Shown here: positions 51,849 to 62,246 of the stretch, piece by piece
How the letters are laid out: each line of letters begins with the position of its first letter
How positions within the stretch are numbered: the stretch's first letter is position 1
Assembly: GCA_029834535.1 (NCBI GenBank)
Contig: JAQMWT010000167.1
Location: 121,152 to 185,151 of the forward strand
From: Chrysophaeum taylorii
Lineage: Eukaryota; Sar; Pelagophyceae; Pelagomonadales; Pelagomonadaceae
DNA: 64,000 nucleotides
Reading direction: 5' to 3'
Notes under the pieces: generated by a model
Seen by the model: the letters and a program-made list of their open reading frames with translations, nothing else
Database searches by the model: none
What the model was told of the DNA's origin: nothing
Program-made: the position numbers and the translations under genes

Positions 51849-53825
51849 ATGGATGGTGTCGAAATCGATTTGGATGTTAAGGGTCAAGAAAGGAAAGGGT
51901 TGTCGAGCGGAAATCGCAAGTGCGTGGAGAGGCGAGGCGCTGCAGGATGGATGTTCGTCTGCACGAAGGAGACGCGCCAGGAAGTCATAGAACGTTCCCT
52001 TTTCGGCCTCGGCAGGCGCCACTTGGAGACCATGAAGCAGCGGTTGACGTCGGACACGACGCTGTTTTGCTGGGACAAGTCGGCGCGGCAGATCATGGGA
52101 CCCGCGTGGCCGAACGGCCGTCCGAGTCTCCACATCGAACTGCTCGCCTGGGGCGGGCGCTTCCCAGCACAAGTTAGGTTCAATAGGTGCGATTCGTGGA
52201 ATTCTGTCGCAAGCGGGCACACAATTCGCGAAGGCGAGCTTTCAGCAGAGGTAACCGAGGAGTTGTGCCACAAGCTTCTCAAATCGGGAACGTCGAAAAA
52301 GAGACGCAAGCTGGATGAGCAGAACAGTGAGCGATATGATTTAAACATCACGACAGCGCGTTCGGGTGAGGTTGAAGCCTATCTCGCGAAATTGGGCGGA
52401 CCAAAAGACGACGATTCTCGACACGGTCAGGTGGGGGTGTTACCTGAGGTTTCGAGCCTGGGCAAGCAAAAGCGCAAGGATAACGCCAGTGTGCTTGCGG
52501 CGCGTGATTTGTCTGACACGGACATCGGCGCCTTTCTCTCTAAGGCGAAAGAGGAGTCTCAAAAATCAAACGTTCATGCTCAGCGTGCTGCGAAGGTAGT
52601 CGAGTACATTGACTTGGGTGTGGTGACACCAGACACCGACACCAAGCAAGTCAACACAGTTGAGGCCACGATGAGCTCTGCACCTGGCTCTCTGGGGGTG
52701 CGCCACAACAGCTACAAGCAGGGTGCCGCAGTGAATGGCAGGACGAGCGCTGCGCCCAAGGTGCTCGACTCAACTTTAGTTGCGATTGAGCTGCTCATGG
52801 GAGACGAGCCGCTGAACGTTGTTTCGGGACCAGGGGAAGGAGCACACTACGCCGACACATGGACCTATGTGGTGCTACCTGATGCCACTTCGGATGCTTC
52901 CCAAAGCTTCAACGTTCGTATCGTGAACCGCACTGAGCATGCCTTGTGCTGCGACGTCGAGACTGGCGACGGCAAGCGTTTTTTCTGCAGTCAAGACCCC
53001 ATTGCGCCGGGCTCGGAGCTTGTCACCGAATGCGGACGGGCGTGTCACTTGGTTGGCGCGGCGACCTTCGGCGACACCACCAGCAACGACACCTCGACTT
53101 CGTTTCAGGAAGGTGCTGGAGGCGACGACGACGACGACGACAACGGTACTTTCGCTGAGAAGACGCTGTACGGCGCCTTGCCGTGGGCCGATGCGATGAG
53201 CACGACTCCGCCTTTGTCGGAAGGCCCCGTCGGCCGAAGTGTCCACTTAACCGCGTCGCTTTCTAATGCCGTCGACGAGGCGTGCGCGCTCGGTCGAGCC
53301 GACGTTGGCGTGGTCGAGGTCTTCGCGACGATCGCAAATCCCAAGCTGGACGCGACCAACGGTGCTGCGGCCGCGTCCCGCGCGACGTCCCGTAAGTGGA
53401 TTCTGAGTTTCGACACGCAGTTTGAAGTTGTTCGCACGTTCTGCGTCAACCCCGAGACAAGAAAGCTCCGCCATCCCCAGCTCGCTACGCCGCTCGTCGA
53501 CGTAGATCTCTCCCTCGAGGGCCTGCTCCGTGCGAGAGACGAATTGGAGCGACTTGCGCACACGGCGGAGTACAAGAGCTGGTTCTCATCACTACCGACG
53601 GGCTATATCGAGGCCAAGTTCTATCTCGGCGACGCAGAGAATGGTGCAAGATCGACTCCCACGAAACGGCCACCTCTCTTCGCTCGGCGTCTCTTTTTGC
53701 GAACACTTTCTGGTGTCACGGCAGCCACAAACCGTGCGACTGACATCTCGACGCTCCTCGCCTCGCAAAGAGCCAGAATCCGGGTTGGCCAGTCGACCTC
53801 GTCCAAAGAGATGGCACCCTGCTAG
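51849..53825 (+). CDS. DCD-domain protein
   Basis: The 658-residue product begins with a DCD (development and cell death) domain at about residues 32-125. It shows GWMFVCTKETRQEVIERSLFG, LFCWDKSARQIMGPAW and WGGRFPAQVRF, the three typical blocks including the FPAQVR strand. A basic SKKRRKLDE stretch (nuclear-signal-like) follows near residue 148. The middle is a disordered linker; a beta-rich part (about 330-450) carries VVLPDATSDASQSFNVRIVNRTEHALCCDV. An Asp run precedes another globular-looking part (about 475-600). DCD proteins were defined in land plants and linked to stress and cell death; the biochemical role is unknown. The frame opens two codons before the ATG used. Confidence 0.7.
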   Translation: MDGVEIDLDVKGQERKGLSSGNRKCVERRGAAGWMFVCTKETRQEVIERSLFGLGRRHLETMKQRLTSDTTLFCWDKSARQIMGPAWPNGRPSLHIELLAWGGRFPAQVRFNRCDSWNSVASGHTIREGELSAEVTEELCHKLLKSGTSKKRRKLDEQNSERYDLNITTARSGEVEAYLAKLGGPKDDDSRHGQVGVLPEVSSLGKQKRKDNASVLAARDLSDTDIGAFLSKAKEESQKSNVHAQRAAKVVEYIDLGVVTPDTDTKQVNTVEATMSSAPGSLGVRHNSYKQGAAVNGRTSAAPKVLDSTLVAIELLMGDEPLNVVSGPGEGAHYADTWTYVVLPDATSDASQSFNVRIVNRTEHALCCDVETGDGKRFFCSQDPIAPGSELVTECGRACHLVGAATFGDTTSNDTSTSFQEGAGGDDDDDDNGTFAEKTLYGALPWADAMSTTPPLSEGPVGRSVHLTASLSNAVDEACALGRADVGVVEVFATIANPKLDATNGAAAASRATSRKWILSFDTQFEVVRTFCVNPETRKLRHPQLATPLVDVDLSLEGLLRARDELERLAHTAEYKSWFSSLPTGYIEAKFYLGDAENGARSTPTKRPPLFARRLFLRTLSGVTAATNRATDISTLLASQRARIRVGQSTSSKEMAPC

Positions 53826-54492
53826 TCGTCTGTATACATGTCCAGCTGCAGCTGCAAGGGCAGTTAAAGCAACCGAGGATCTCGCCTGCATATCTGTTTC
53901 GGGCGAGGTTATGGTAGCCCCGCGGTTGCTGCCACGATGCGCGGGCTTCTACTTGCCTTTATGAGTGCTGCCTTTCGCAACTCTTCGTGGGGTCTAGGGT
54001 TTTCGAAAGGCGACTGCTGGAAGGGGGCGGGGTCTGAAGCGAGAAAGGCTGTGTAGTGTTGTCGGTGAGAGCACCAGGTACCCCGAGGAAAGATGCACGG
54101 ACGGTGTTGTGGGCCCGATTACGCCCTCCCAGAAAACCCGGAAAGACTTTATCGGGGTCGCCGCCAAGCCGGGGGGAGCTGGCCTGCCCGCATGGCGTAC
54201 GCGCCCTGCCGCCTGACGTAGGTGCGACGTCCCGCTGGGCCGCGCCCTGTGATGGGCTGTCAGAGGCGGCGACGTGGCAAAGGGCGGTGAGGACACAGCT
54301 CGCCCGACCCAAGCCTTTCGGCGATCCTGAGGGCACAGCGCACCGGCCCAGGGCTCTGGGCCGTCTTGTCCTCGGCGAGTTGGCACCTCTGATGTCAACC
54401 CATGCCGTACGACGATCTGTGCCGTGTAGGTAGCCAGTGTGCCTTGCACCGCGCAAACCTCCCTACAACATCCTTTTCGTTCGCCGCGCTTG
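53826..54492. other. Intergenic region with a diverged repeat
   Basis: No gene is seen. A segment around 54,137-54,260 (TATCGGGGTCGCCGCC..., then TGCCGCCTGACGTAGGTGCG) has a diverged partner at about 60,165-60,300. Confidence 0.45.
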
Positions 54493-54920
54493 CCTCATTA
54501 CAAGAGCCAAAGACGAGGCCGTTTACGGTGGCGTGGATGCGCGGCGCTGCGCAGCAACTCGGCCGTGATGCCTTCGTTGCCTCACCAGTACTTACAACGG
54601 CAAAAATACACAAGAAAAAAATTTGTAAAAAATTGGGGGCACACACCATCCTCCCTCATTACAAGAGCCAAAGACGAGGCCGTTTACGGTGGCGTGGATG
54701 CGCGGCGCTGCGCAGCAACTCGGCCGTGATGGCTTCGTTGCCTCACCAGTACTTACAACGGCAAAAATACACAAGAAAAAAAATTGTAAAAAATTGGGGG
54801 CACACACCATCCTCCGCGCAGCAACTCGGCCGTGATGGCTTCGTTGCCTCACCAGTACTTACAACGGCAAAAATACACAAGAAAAAAAATTAAAAAAAAT
54901 TGGGGGCACACACCATCCTC
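54493..54920. repeat. 161-bp tandem repeat with a third truncated unit
   Basis: Two full units start at 54,493 and 54,654 (CCTCATTACAAGAGCC...). A third, lacking the first third of the unit, starts at about 54,817. Each unit ends with a GGGGGCACACACCATCCTCC block after a poly-A tract of variable length. The copies are nearly identical, so the array is young. Confidence 0.9.
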
Positions 54921-55583
54921 CGCCCGCGAGACGGCAGATACTCATCTAGGCACAAGGCAACATCGGAGGTCTCCGACCGCGAGTTGAACAGTCCTCTGGC
55001 GTGATGGCTTTGCTGCTTGCGCAGTAAGGATGTGACGTTTACTATACAAAGATTCTGTAGAGTATCGTCAAGACGTTTCTGCTATCCAACCTTTATAAAT
55101 CCTTTGTTTGAAAAACTAGCCCTCTGATTAATGCGTTCGCGACAACCGTGGTCGCCAGCTCAGTTTTCAATATGTTCGACCCTAAATAAATAGCAAAAAC
55201 GGGAAGTTCAATGTGCGTCTGTTCCGTTAACGATGTTCTTCCGCACTTTCTCTTTATTCTTTAGGTGCTAGACAAGTGCAGGCCAGTAAGTTCACCTACT
55301 CCCAATCTCTAACCCTAGTAAGTTCACCTGTTTCTGTTAAGTTCACCTGGTCAGTAAGTTCACCTAGCTCTAACCAACTCCTTTGAGCTCGTCGCTCTCG
55401 CCTCCGCCAACCTAAGCTGCTTTGGTCCGCACGCGCCGCCAACCTTTGAGTTTACTCTAAAAACCCTTTACTCTGAAAACCCCAGTATGTTCACCTGGTC
55501 CCAGTTTCACCTGGTCACTCAGTCCACCTAGTCCCAATCTTTAACCCCAGTAAGTTCACGTGGTCCCAGTAAGTTCACCTATA
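54921..55583. other. Gene-free stretch with TAAGTTCACCT-type repeats
   Basis: From about 55,285 to 55,580 there are many degenerate copies of CAGTAAGTTCACCTGGTCCC, mixed with CCCAATCTCTAACCC pieces. This array abuts the first Helitron-helicase segment. No gene is seen. Confidence 0.7.
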
Positions 55584-56326
55584 GTGCGCGTGTAGACGTC
55601 GGGAGGGGGCTTATCGGTATTGCGGAGCACGTGTTGGGTAGGGTGGAGTCGTCGACCCAGATGAGTATATCTCCTCGGGGTTGCCGATCGACAGAGAGCC
55701 ACGTAGAGCTGGACGTGACAGAAGACGGGCTTGGGCAAGAGGACGTCGACCTCGCGGGGCGTCTGGCCCTGGCTCTTGGTGATCGTTCGGCGTAGGCGGG
55801 CCTTAAGGGATACAGGTTGGAGGAGCCTCGGTGACAACGACACGATCGATCATGTATCTGGTACCGTTGCAGTGGCCGTGCGACGGGTCGAGGTTGCGAA
55901 GACATTAAGCTCGCGATCAAAGTCAGCATGCCGTTGGTTGTCAGGGAGTTGAAAACTCTACTGTAAAGAGCGAGGCGTCGTCTTCCGACCCAGCCTAGTC
56001 AGCCGAAAAGAACTCCGACGCCTCGTCTCCGGGAAAAAAAGGCCGCGGTCATTCATGCGCGCGTTGTCAGCATCGACAACATCGTTTCGACGGGGCGTGA
56101 GAATGGCGCGCTGAAAGAGCCGCCGCGGGTCGTGGAAATAGTCTGCGAGGTCGCCGTAGACGGCTTGGAGGATCACTGTCTGGCTCTCGCGCCTACCTGA
56201 TCCTTACTCTCGCGCCTACCTGATCCTTACTCTCGCGCCTACCTGATCCTTACCCTAAATCGAGGGACAAACAGACAGACAAACAAACAAACAGACAGAC
56301 AAACATCTGTCGATTAGTAGTTAGGA
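55584..56326 (-). mobile_element. Helitron/PIF1-like helicase segment, copy A
   Basis: On the minus strand, pieces of a Helitron-type PIF1 helicase C-terminus occur in order: ILQAVYGDLADYFHDP, FQRAILTPRRNDVVD, a NLDPSHGHCNGTRYMIDRV-type stretch in another frame, and KSQGQTPREVDVLLPKPVFCHVQLYVALCRS. These match motifs V-VI of that family, but frameshifts break them apart. The outer end on the right is TGTCGATTAGTAGTTAGGA next to a CAGA/CAAA repeat; the left end abuts the TAAGTTCACCT array. Confidence 0.75.
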
Positions 56327-56978
56327 AATTACCTATAGGAGGCAATATCTTTCGGATGTCTTCCGGATTTTCTCGCGATAAACCGCGTCATTGCTCGTGC
56401 CTTCGTGGCAAGCGACGCGGACCGCCGCGTGGCTCGGGATGACGAGACAAAACGTCCGGCGGCCAGCGAGGCGGGAGACCACCCGGCGCGCCCATCGCCG
56501 CTTTCCGAACCCGGAAAAGACGGGGAACGAGCGAATAGGGTACGGGACCGCCCGGTTGATCGTGAAGGGCGAACAGTTCGACGGAGAGTTGCCGATCGTC
56601 GTTAAGAGGGGCACTTGATTTGGGAGGTGCAGCAGCGTGGCCCGGTGCTCCCAGCGTCTACGCGATGCCATCGCCTTCGCGCAGACGAACCTTGACCTCG
56701 AAGCAATTCTCTTGAACCATGTTTTGTAGTTCCAACCAAAGGCCCTGCTGCGCCGGCCACTAATCACGTCATAAGATGGTGATGAACTCTATCGTCGGTT
56801 TCTGATGAACTTTTGTGAAACAACGAAAACTTTAACTTATTCGAAGCTTATCGCTTTCGCATCAACACCCTCTTAGGAGTCGACATTTAAAGACAAACAA
56901 ACACGTCAGAACCACGTCATAATACGGCTTATAATATAGATTCCGTTGAATCAAATGGAGATTCATGCGTCATAACAT
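56327..56978. other. Region between Helitron copy A and the membrane-protein gene
   Basis: A 144-codon minus-strand frame (56,333-56,767) lies here; I recognise no family in it. It may be further transposon debris. The rest is A/T-richer and holds the promoter of the next gene. Confidence 0.4.
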
Positions 56979-57614
56979 ATGACAGGTGGTCTACGACGAC
57001 GCGCACTGTGCTTTGCGGTCAGCGGGATATGGCAGCGGCCAGGCCTGCGGCGAGAGTTGAGCTGTTCTCGGGGCCCGCTCCACAGATTGCGAAGCGCGAA
57101 CTACGAAGACGCGGATAAGATGGCGCTGCGCGTCTCGCAGTTGATTCTAGACCCAGTTGGCCGAGGGCGCGTCTCCTCGTCGCAAGAATCGCGGAACTTG
57201 GACGATCCGATGGTGTTCTCGCACGTTGCGTTCGTGCCTGGTATCCTGCTAGCGACGTCCCGGGGTATGCTTGACCTCGCGAGCCTCCAACTTGTCTTGC
57301 TCGTGTTGTCGGTGCTTTACCACCTCAACCGCGAGGCCCCCGGCCGGCTCGCAAAAGTCGAGGGGGCGGTCGCCAAGGCGTTTTTCGTCTACGGAATCGC
57401 ACAGATCGCCGCGTGTCCGCCCGACGTCGACCCCATAATCTACGCGATCGAAATCTGTTGCGCGGCTTCGACTGTTGGCACCTTCCTCGCAACCAACATC
57501 TGGCCGTCTACTTATGAGCGCTATCACCCGATCGGCCTTCACATTGTGCCTGGTATCTGGAGTTTTCTCGTCGCCATTAATCATCTCCCACTCCACATTT
57601 CCTTCTTTTTGTAA
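56979..57614 (+). CDS. Small multi-pass membrane protein, family unknown
   Basis: The 211-residue frame has an Arg-rich N-terminal part of about 47 residues. A hydrophobic body with four or five membrane helices follows: VAFVPGILLA, LVLLVLSVLYHL, AFFVYGIAQIAA, IIYAIEICCAASTVGTFLA and HIVPGIWSFLVAI. An S-x3-H pair (VLSVLYH) and H-x4-H residues (YHPIGLH) recall metal-site patterns of the CREST group (ceramidases, PAQR), but this is weak. A second start is the ATG at 57120, which would remove the Arg-rich part. That part could also be an organelle-targeting sequence. It converges with the next gene. Confidence 0.55.
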   Translation: MTGGLRRRALCFAVSGIWQRPGLRRELSCSRGPLHRLRSANYEDADKMALRVSQLILDPVGRGRVSSSQESRNLDDPMVFSHVAFVPGILLATSRGMLDLASLQLVLLVLSVLYHLNREAPGRLAKVEGAVAKAFFVYGIAQIAACPPDVDPIIYAIEICCAASTVGTFLATNIWPSTYERYHPIGLHIVPGIWSFLVAINHLPLHISFFL

Positions 57615-57980
57615 GCGGAGTTGGTCGATCTTTTTTTCTTGTGGCGTACCGCCCCATCTATCTAGCTGGCATCTTCGCGCCGCATGGTTCGCCCGCCCGC
57701 ATTTTTTCGAAAGAAAGGGCGTCCAACCACCAAGCTCTCTTCGAAAGACCCCATCCTCTCTCTTTGGCTGCAGTAGTAAAAAAATGACCGGCCTCCTGCG
57801 AATTATGATGTAAATTCTAGAATAAACCTAATATTGTCAACTTATTAGTTGATAACGCTGTCTGTCTCACGATTTCTTTTTTTCTTTCGCGAGGCGCTGG
57901 GCATCACGCTCACAGCGCGGCTGTATGTGTCGCCTTGACGTGCATCCGGTGCCTGCCAGCAACACGGAATAACAACATGG

Positions 57981-58927
57981 TCAAAGCTCGGCGGAGCCCC
58001 GCGGGTTGGAAAGGTAGACGAGCGTGTAATTTCCAAGGCTCACCTCGCGCAGCTCAAAGGCCTGGTCTTTAGGACCGTCGGAGCGCACGACGAGGCGTGG
58101 CGCGGCGTCTTCGTCCGCACCTGCTCCCAAGATCGATGAGATTGAGTAACTGGTTGATTGACTGGTTAATTGATTAAAAATAAGGTGATGAAAGAATGCA
58201 CCTTCCGGCAGGACAACGAATTGATGGCCGCGCTTGGCCTGGAGCTTGACGCTGTCGCCGGGGAGGATGACGTGATCGCCGGTCATCGCGTCGGGGACAA
58301 CCGCACTCCAGACGCCGTCAGCATCCTGCTTGAGCCAGAAGAGGCGAGCGACGCGGCGCAGCGCGTTGCGAACGGCAAGCGAGACGTCGCTCGAGCGAAT
58401 GACATTGTGATGCTTCTGGCACGCCTCGAGGATGTCGTCGCAGAGGCGCGCGCGAAGCTGCACGTTCGAGAGCGCGGGCTCATCCTCGCCGAGCTCGCGC
58501 GCCTCGGCGCTCATCTCCGAGAGCTCGTCGGCCAAGTACCCGCCGTAGAGCTTGAGGAAGGTCAGGCACGCCTTTGTGTTGAGAGGCTCGCAGTACCGGG
58601 GGAGCCGTTTGAGCCACTGCGCGCGGTCCGGCAACGGCTCGCCGTCGGTCGCCGAAGCCATGACGTGCCCGCTCAGCCGTGCCACCACAAACTCGCACTG
58701 TTTGCACATGTCCTACAATGGTTTGCTTTTTTTTATTTTGTTGCACGACCTTTGTTATGCCGCACCTTCGACTCGGAGAGCTCGGGCTTGGTGTATCGTT
58801 CCTGCTTTTCTTCGAGTCGCTTCATCTTTTGTTTCCGTTCCACATCCTGCGTCTTTTTAAACGCCGCATCCTCCTTGGACAATGCAAACGCCAGCAAAGC
58901 GAGCGCGCTAATGGACAAGCTTCTCAT
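57981..58927 (-). CDS. Secretory protein with a saposin-B-like six-Cys domain (3 exons)
   Basis: Exons 58927-58766, 58712-58202 and 58120-57981 (introns 53 and 81 nt) give 270 residues. Exon 1 supplies a signal peptide (MRSLSISALALLAFALS) and a charged Lys/Glu helix. Exon 2 opens with DMCKQCEFVV and goes on to RYCEPLNTKAC and RLCDDILEAC. The pattern C-x2-C, C-x7-C, C-x6-C in a helical protein is that of saposin-B folds, which bind lipids. A beta-rich C-terminal part (VILPGDSVKLQAKRGHQFVVLPEG, then LREVSLGNYTLVYLS) follows. The pattern also occurs in ER-resident Canopy-like proteins. No ER retention signal is visible at the C-terminus. Confidence 0.65.
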
Positions 58928-59023
58928 ATTTGTATCACTCCCCATAAGGTTTGCAATCAAGGATGTAGGATGATATTAGGATCATTAGGATCAAGGGGTT
59001 ATCACTATTTATATATTTTTATA

Positions 59024-59760
59024 TCCTAACTACTAATCGACAGATGTTTGTCTGTTTGTTTGTTTGTCTGTCTGTCTTTAAATGTCGACTGCTAAGAGGG
59101 GGGGGGTTGTCTGTCATCCTCGATTTAGGGTAAGGATCAGGTAGGCGCGAAGTAAGGATCAGGTAGGCGCGAGCCAGACAGTGATCCTCCAAGCCGTCTA
59201 CGGCGACCTCGCAGACTATTTCCACGACCCGCGGCGGCTCTTTCAGCGCGCCATTCTCACGCCCGTCGAAACGATGTTGTCGATGCTGACAACGCGCGTG
59301 ACCGCGGCCTTTTTCCCGGAGACGAGGCGTCGGAGTTCTTTTCGGCCGACTAGGTTGGGTCGGAAGACGACGCCTCGCTCTTTACAGTCGAGTTTTCAAC
59401 TCCCTGACAACCAACGGCATGCTGACTTTAATCGCGAGCTTAAAGTCTTCGCAACCTCGACCCGTCGCACGGCCACTGCAACGGTACCAGATACGTGATC
59501 GATCGCGTCGTTGTCACCGAGGCTCCTCCGACCTGTATCCCTCAAGGCCCGCCTACGCCAAACGATCAACAAGAGCCAGGACCAGACGCCCCGCGAGGTC
59601 CGCGTCCTCTTGCCCAAGCCCGTCTTCTGTCACGTCCAGCTCTACGTGGCTCTCTGTCGATCGGCAACCCGAGAATATACTCTTCTGAGTCGACGACTTC
59701 CGCCCCCCGTGCTGCGCAATACCGCTAAGCCCCCTCCCTGCGTCTACACGCGCACTGTAG
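59024..59760 (+). mobile_element. Helitron/PIF1-like helicase segment, copy B
   Basis: The plus-strand counterpart of copy A. It begins with TCCTAACTACTAATCGACAG and a TTTG/TCTG repeat. It contains ILQAVYGDLADYFHDPRRLFQ, ILTPVETMLSML, RQTINKSQDQTPREVRVLLP and the HVQLYVALCRS end. It is inserted just after an A (ATA|TCCTAAC), which fits a Helitron 5' TC end. Frames are broken as in copy A. Confidence 0.75.
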
Positions 59761-60303
59761 GTGAACTTACTGGGACCACGTGAACTTACTGGGGTTGGAG
59801 ATTGGGACTAGGTGATAGTGACCAGGTGAACTTGAGACCAGGTGAGCTTACCCAGGGTTTTAGAGTAAAGGGCTTTAGAGTAACTCAAAGGTTGGCGGCG
59901 CGTGCGGTCAAAGCAGCTTGGGATTGGCGGGTGAGAAGCGACGAGCCAAGGAGTGGGGTAGTGAGTTGTGGCTGATGGACACGCCACTGGGTTGGAGGTG
60001 AGGAGTAGGTGAACTTAGCCTGCACCCACCTTACTACAATAGACAGATGTTTGTTTGTTTGTCTGTCTTTGTAGACTGCTAAGAGGGGTGTGTGTGGGGC
60101 ACATGAAGATGGATCGGGTGGGTGAGTTATATGGGATGGCCCGACGGGCGGAGATAAGTACGCGGAACCTAGTCGGGGTCATCGCCGAGGCGTGGGGCAG
60201 GCGAAGAGAGGACAGGCCCCGCCCGTAGGTCGTACGCATGCTGCCGCCGGACGTATGTGCGACGAAGGGTGACGTCCTGCTGGGATCGGGCGGCCTGGGC
60301 GGG
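59761..60303. other. Gene-free stretch between Helitron copies B and C
   Basis: Holds reverse-oriented GTGAACTTACTGGGG-type repeats (59,761-60,010), a short piece of the element's outer end at about 60,035-60,070 and a diverged repeat (60,165-60,300) shared with 54,137-54,260. No gene is seen. Confidence 0.6.
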
Positions 60304-60965
60304 GTTTGTTGTCTGTCCCTCGATTTAGGGTAAGGATCATGTAGGCGCGAGAGTCAGGATCAGGTAGGCGCGAGAGGCAGACAGTGATCCTCCAAGGCGT
60401 CTATGGCGACCTCGCAGACTATTTCCACGAACCGCGGCGGCTCTTTCAGCCAGCGCGCCATTCTCACGCCCCGTCGAAACGATGTTGTCGATGCTGACAA
60501 CGCGCGCATGACCGCGGCCTTTTTTTCCCGGAGACGAGGCGTCGGAGTTCTTTTAGGCCGACTAGGTTGGGTCGGAAGACGACGCCTCGCTCTTTACAGT
60601 CGAGTTTTCGACTCCTGACAACCAACGGCATGCTGGCTTTGAGCGCGAGCTTAAGGTCTTCGCAATCTCGACCCGTCGCACGGCCACTGCAACGGTACTA
60701 GATACATGATCGATCGTGTCGTGTCACCGAGGCTCCTCCAACCTGTATCCCTTAAGGCCCGCCGACGCCAAACGATCACCAAGAGCCAGGGCCAGACGCC
60801 CCGCGAGGTCGGCGTCCTCTCGCCCAAGCCCGTCTTCTGTCACGTCCAGCTCTACGTGGCTCTCTGTCGATCGGCAACCCCGGGATATGCTCTTCTGGGT
60901 CGACAATACACCTACCCCGTGCTGCGCAATACCGATAAGCCCCCCCGGCGTCTACACGCACTATA
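60304..60965 (+). mobile_element. Helitron/PIF1-like helicase segment, copy C
   Basis: Third copy, plus strand. Same landmarks: CCTCGATTTAGGGTAAGGATC, GTGATCCTCCAAGGCGTCTA, then the KSQGQTPREVGVLSPKPVFCH end. It lacks the complete outer TCCTAACTACTAATC end, which is separated from it by about 230 bases. Several indels differ from copies A, B, D and E. Confidence 0.75.
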
Positions 60966-60966
60966 G

Positions 60967-61562
60967 TTGTGACTGGACAGGTGACTTCATAGAACCAGGT
61001 GAACTTTGGGTAGCGGCGTGTGCGGATCAAAGCCGCTTATTGGCGGGGGTGACGGCGACGAGCTCGAAGGAAAGTGGATGTGAGCACGAGTGGGTTTACG
61101 CCGAATTTACTGGGGTTAGAGATTGGGACTAGGTGAACTTACTGGCGAACTTACTGGGCTGGACTTGTTGATATATATTGATAACCCACACCCACCCCTT
61201 GGTAGGATGATATCATTAGGGTAGGACAAGTGCAGGCCAGTAAGTTCACCTACTCCCAATCTCTAACCCCAGCATTTTCACCCCATTAAGTTCACCTAGT
61301 CCCAATCTCTAACCCCAGTAAATTCGGTGTAAACCCAATCTCTATAGTTCGTAAACCCACACCCACTCACCCCATCTCTCCTTCTGAGCTCGTCGCTCAC
61401 CCCCGCCAATGCTGCTTTGATCCACACGCCGCTGGCTTTGGTTTACAAAAGCCCCAGTAAGTTCACTTGGTCTCAGTAGTTCACCTGGTCACTAGTTCAC
61501 CTAGTCCCAATCTCTAACCCCAGTAAGTTCACGGTTTGTAAGTTGCGGTGCGTTCACCTACA
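60967..61562. repeat. TAAGTTCACCT-type repeat array between copies C and D
   Basis: Forward and reverse degenerate copies of CAGTAAGTTCACCTAGTCCC and CCCAATCTCTAACCCC fill most of the stretch, in reverse orientation at the left and forward at the right, so copies C and D face each other across it. No gene is seen. Confidence 0.7.
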
Positions 61563-62246
61563 GTGCGCGTGTAGACGCCGGGAGGGGGCTTATCGGTATT
61601 GCGCAGCACGTGGGGTAGGGTGGAGTCGTCGACCCAGAAGAGTTATCCTCGGGGTTGCCGATCGACAGAGAGCCACGTAGAGCTGGACGTGGCAGAAGAC
61701 GGGCTTGGGAAGAGGACGCCGACCTCGCGGGGCGTCTGGGCTCTTGTTGATCGTTTGGCGTAGGCGGGCCTTAAGGGATACAGGTTGGAGGAGCCTCGGT
61801 GACAACGACACGATCGATCATGTATCTGGTACCGTTGCAGTGGCCGTGCGACGGGTCGAGGTTGCGAAGACATTAAGCTCGCGATCAAAGTCAGCATGCC
61901 GTTGGTTGTCAGGGAGTTGAAACTCGACTGTAAAGAGCGAGGCGTCGTCTTCCGACCCAGCCTAGTCAGCCGAAAAGAACTCCGACGCCTCGTCTCCGGG
62001 AAAAAGGCCGCGGTCATGCGCGCGTTGTCAGCATCGACAACATCGTTTCGACGGGGCGTGAGAATGGCGCGCTGAAAGAGCCGCCGCGGGTCGTGGAAAT
62101 AGTCTGCGAGGTCGCCGTAGACGGCTTGGAGGATCACTGTCTGGCTCTCGCGCCTACCTGATCCTTACTCTCGCCTACCTGATCCTTACCCTAAATCGAG
62201 GGACAAACAGACAGACAGACAAACATCTGTCGATTAGTAGTTAGGA
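61563..62246 (-). mobile_element. Helitron/PIF1-like helicase segment, copy D
   Basis: Fourth copy, minus strand, very close to copy A. The minus-strand frame 61,643-62,137 runs from ILQAVYGDLADYFHDPRRLFQ through the ILTPRRNDVVDADNARM block, RLGRKTTPRSLQ and RGSSNLYPLRPAYAKRS. The HVQLYVALCRS end is in another frame. It ends right with ATTAGTAGTTAGGA. Confidence 0.75.

Noticed and set aside
55285-55580. Possible telomeric repeat (TAACCC-like pieces)
   Set aside because: The units are long and irregular and are tied to the Helitron segments; no run of a clean 6-7 base telomere repeat exists.
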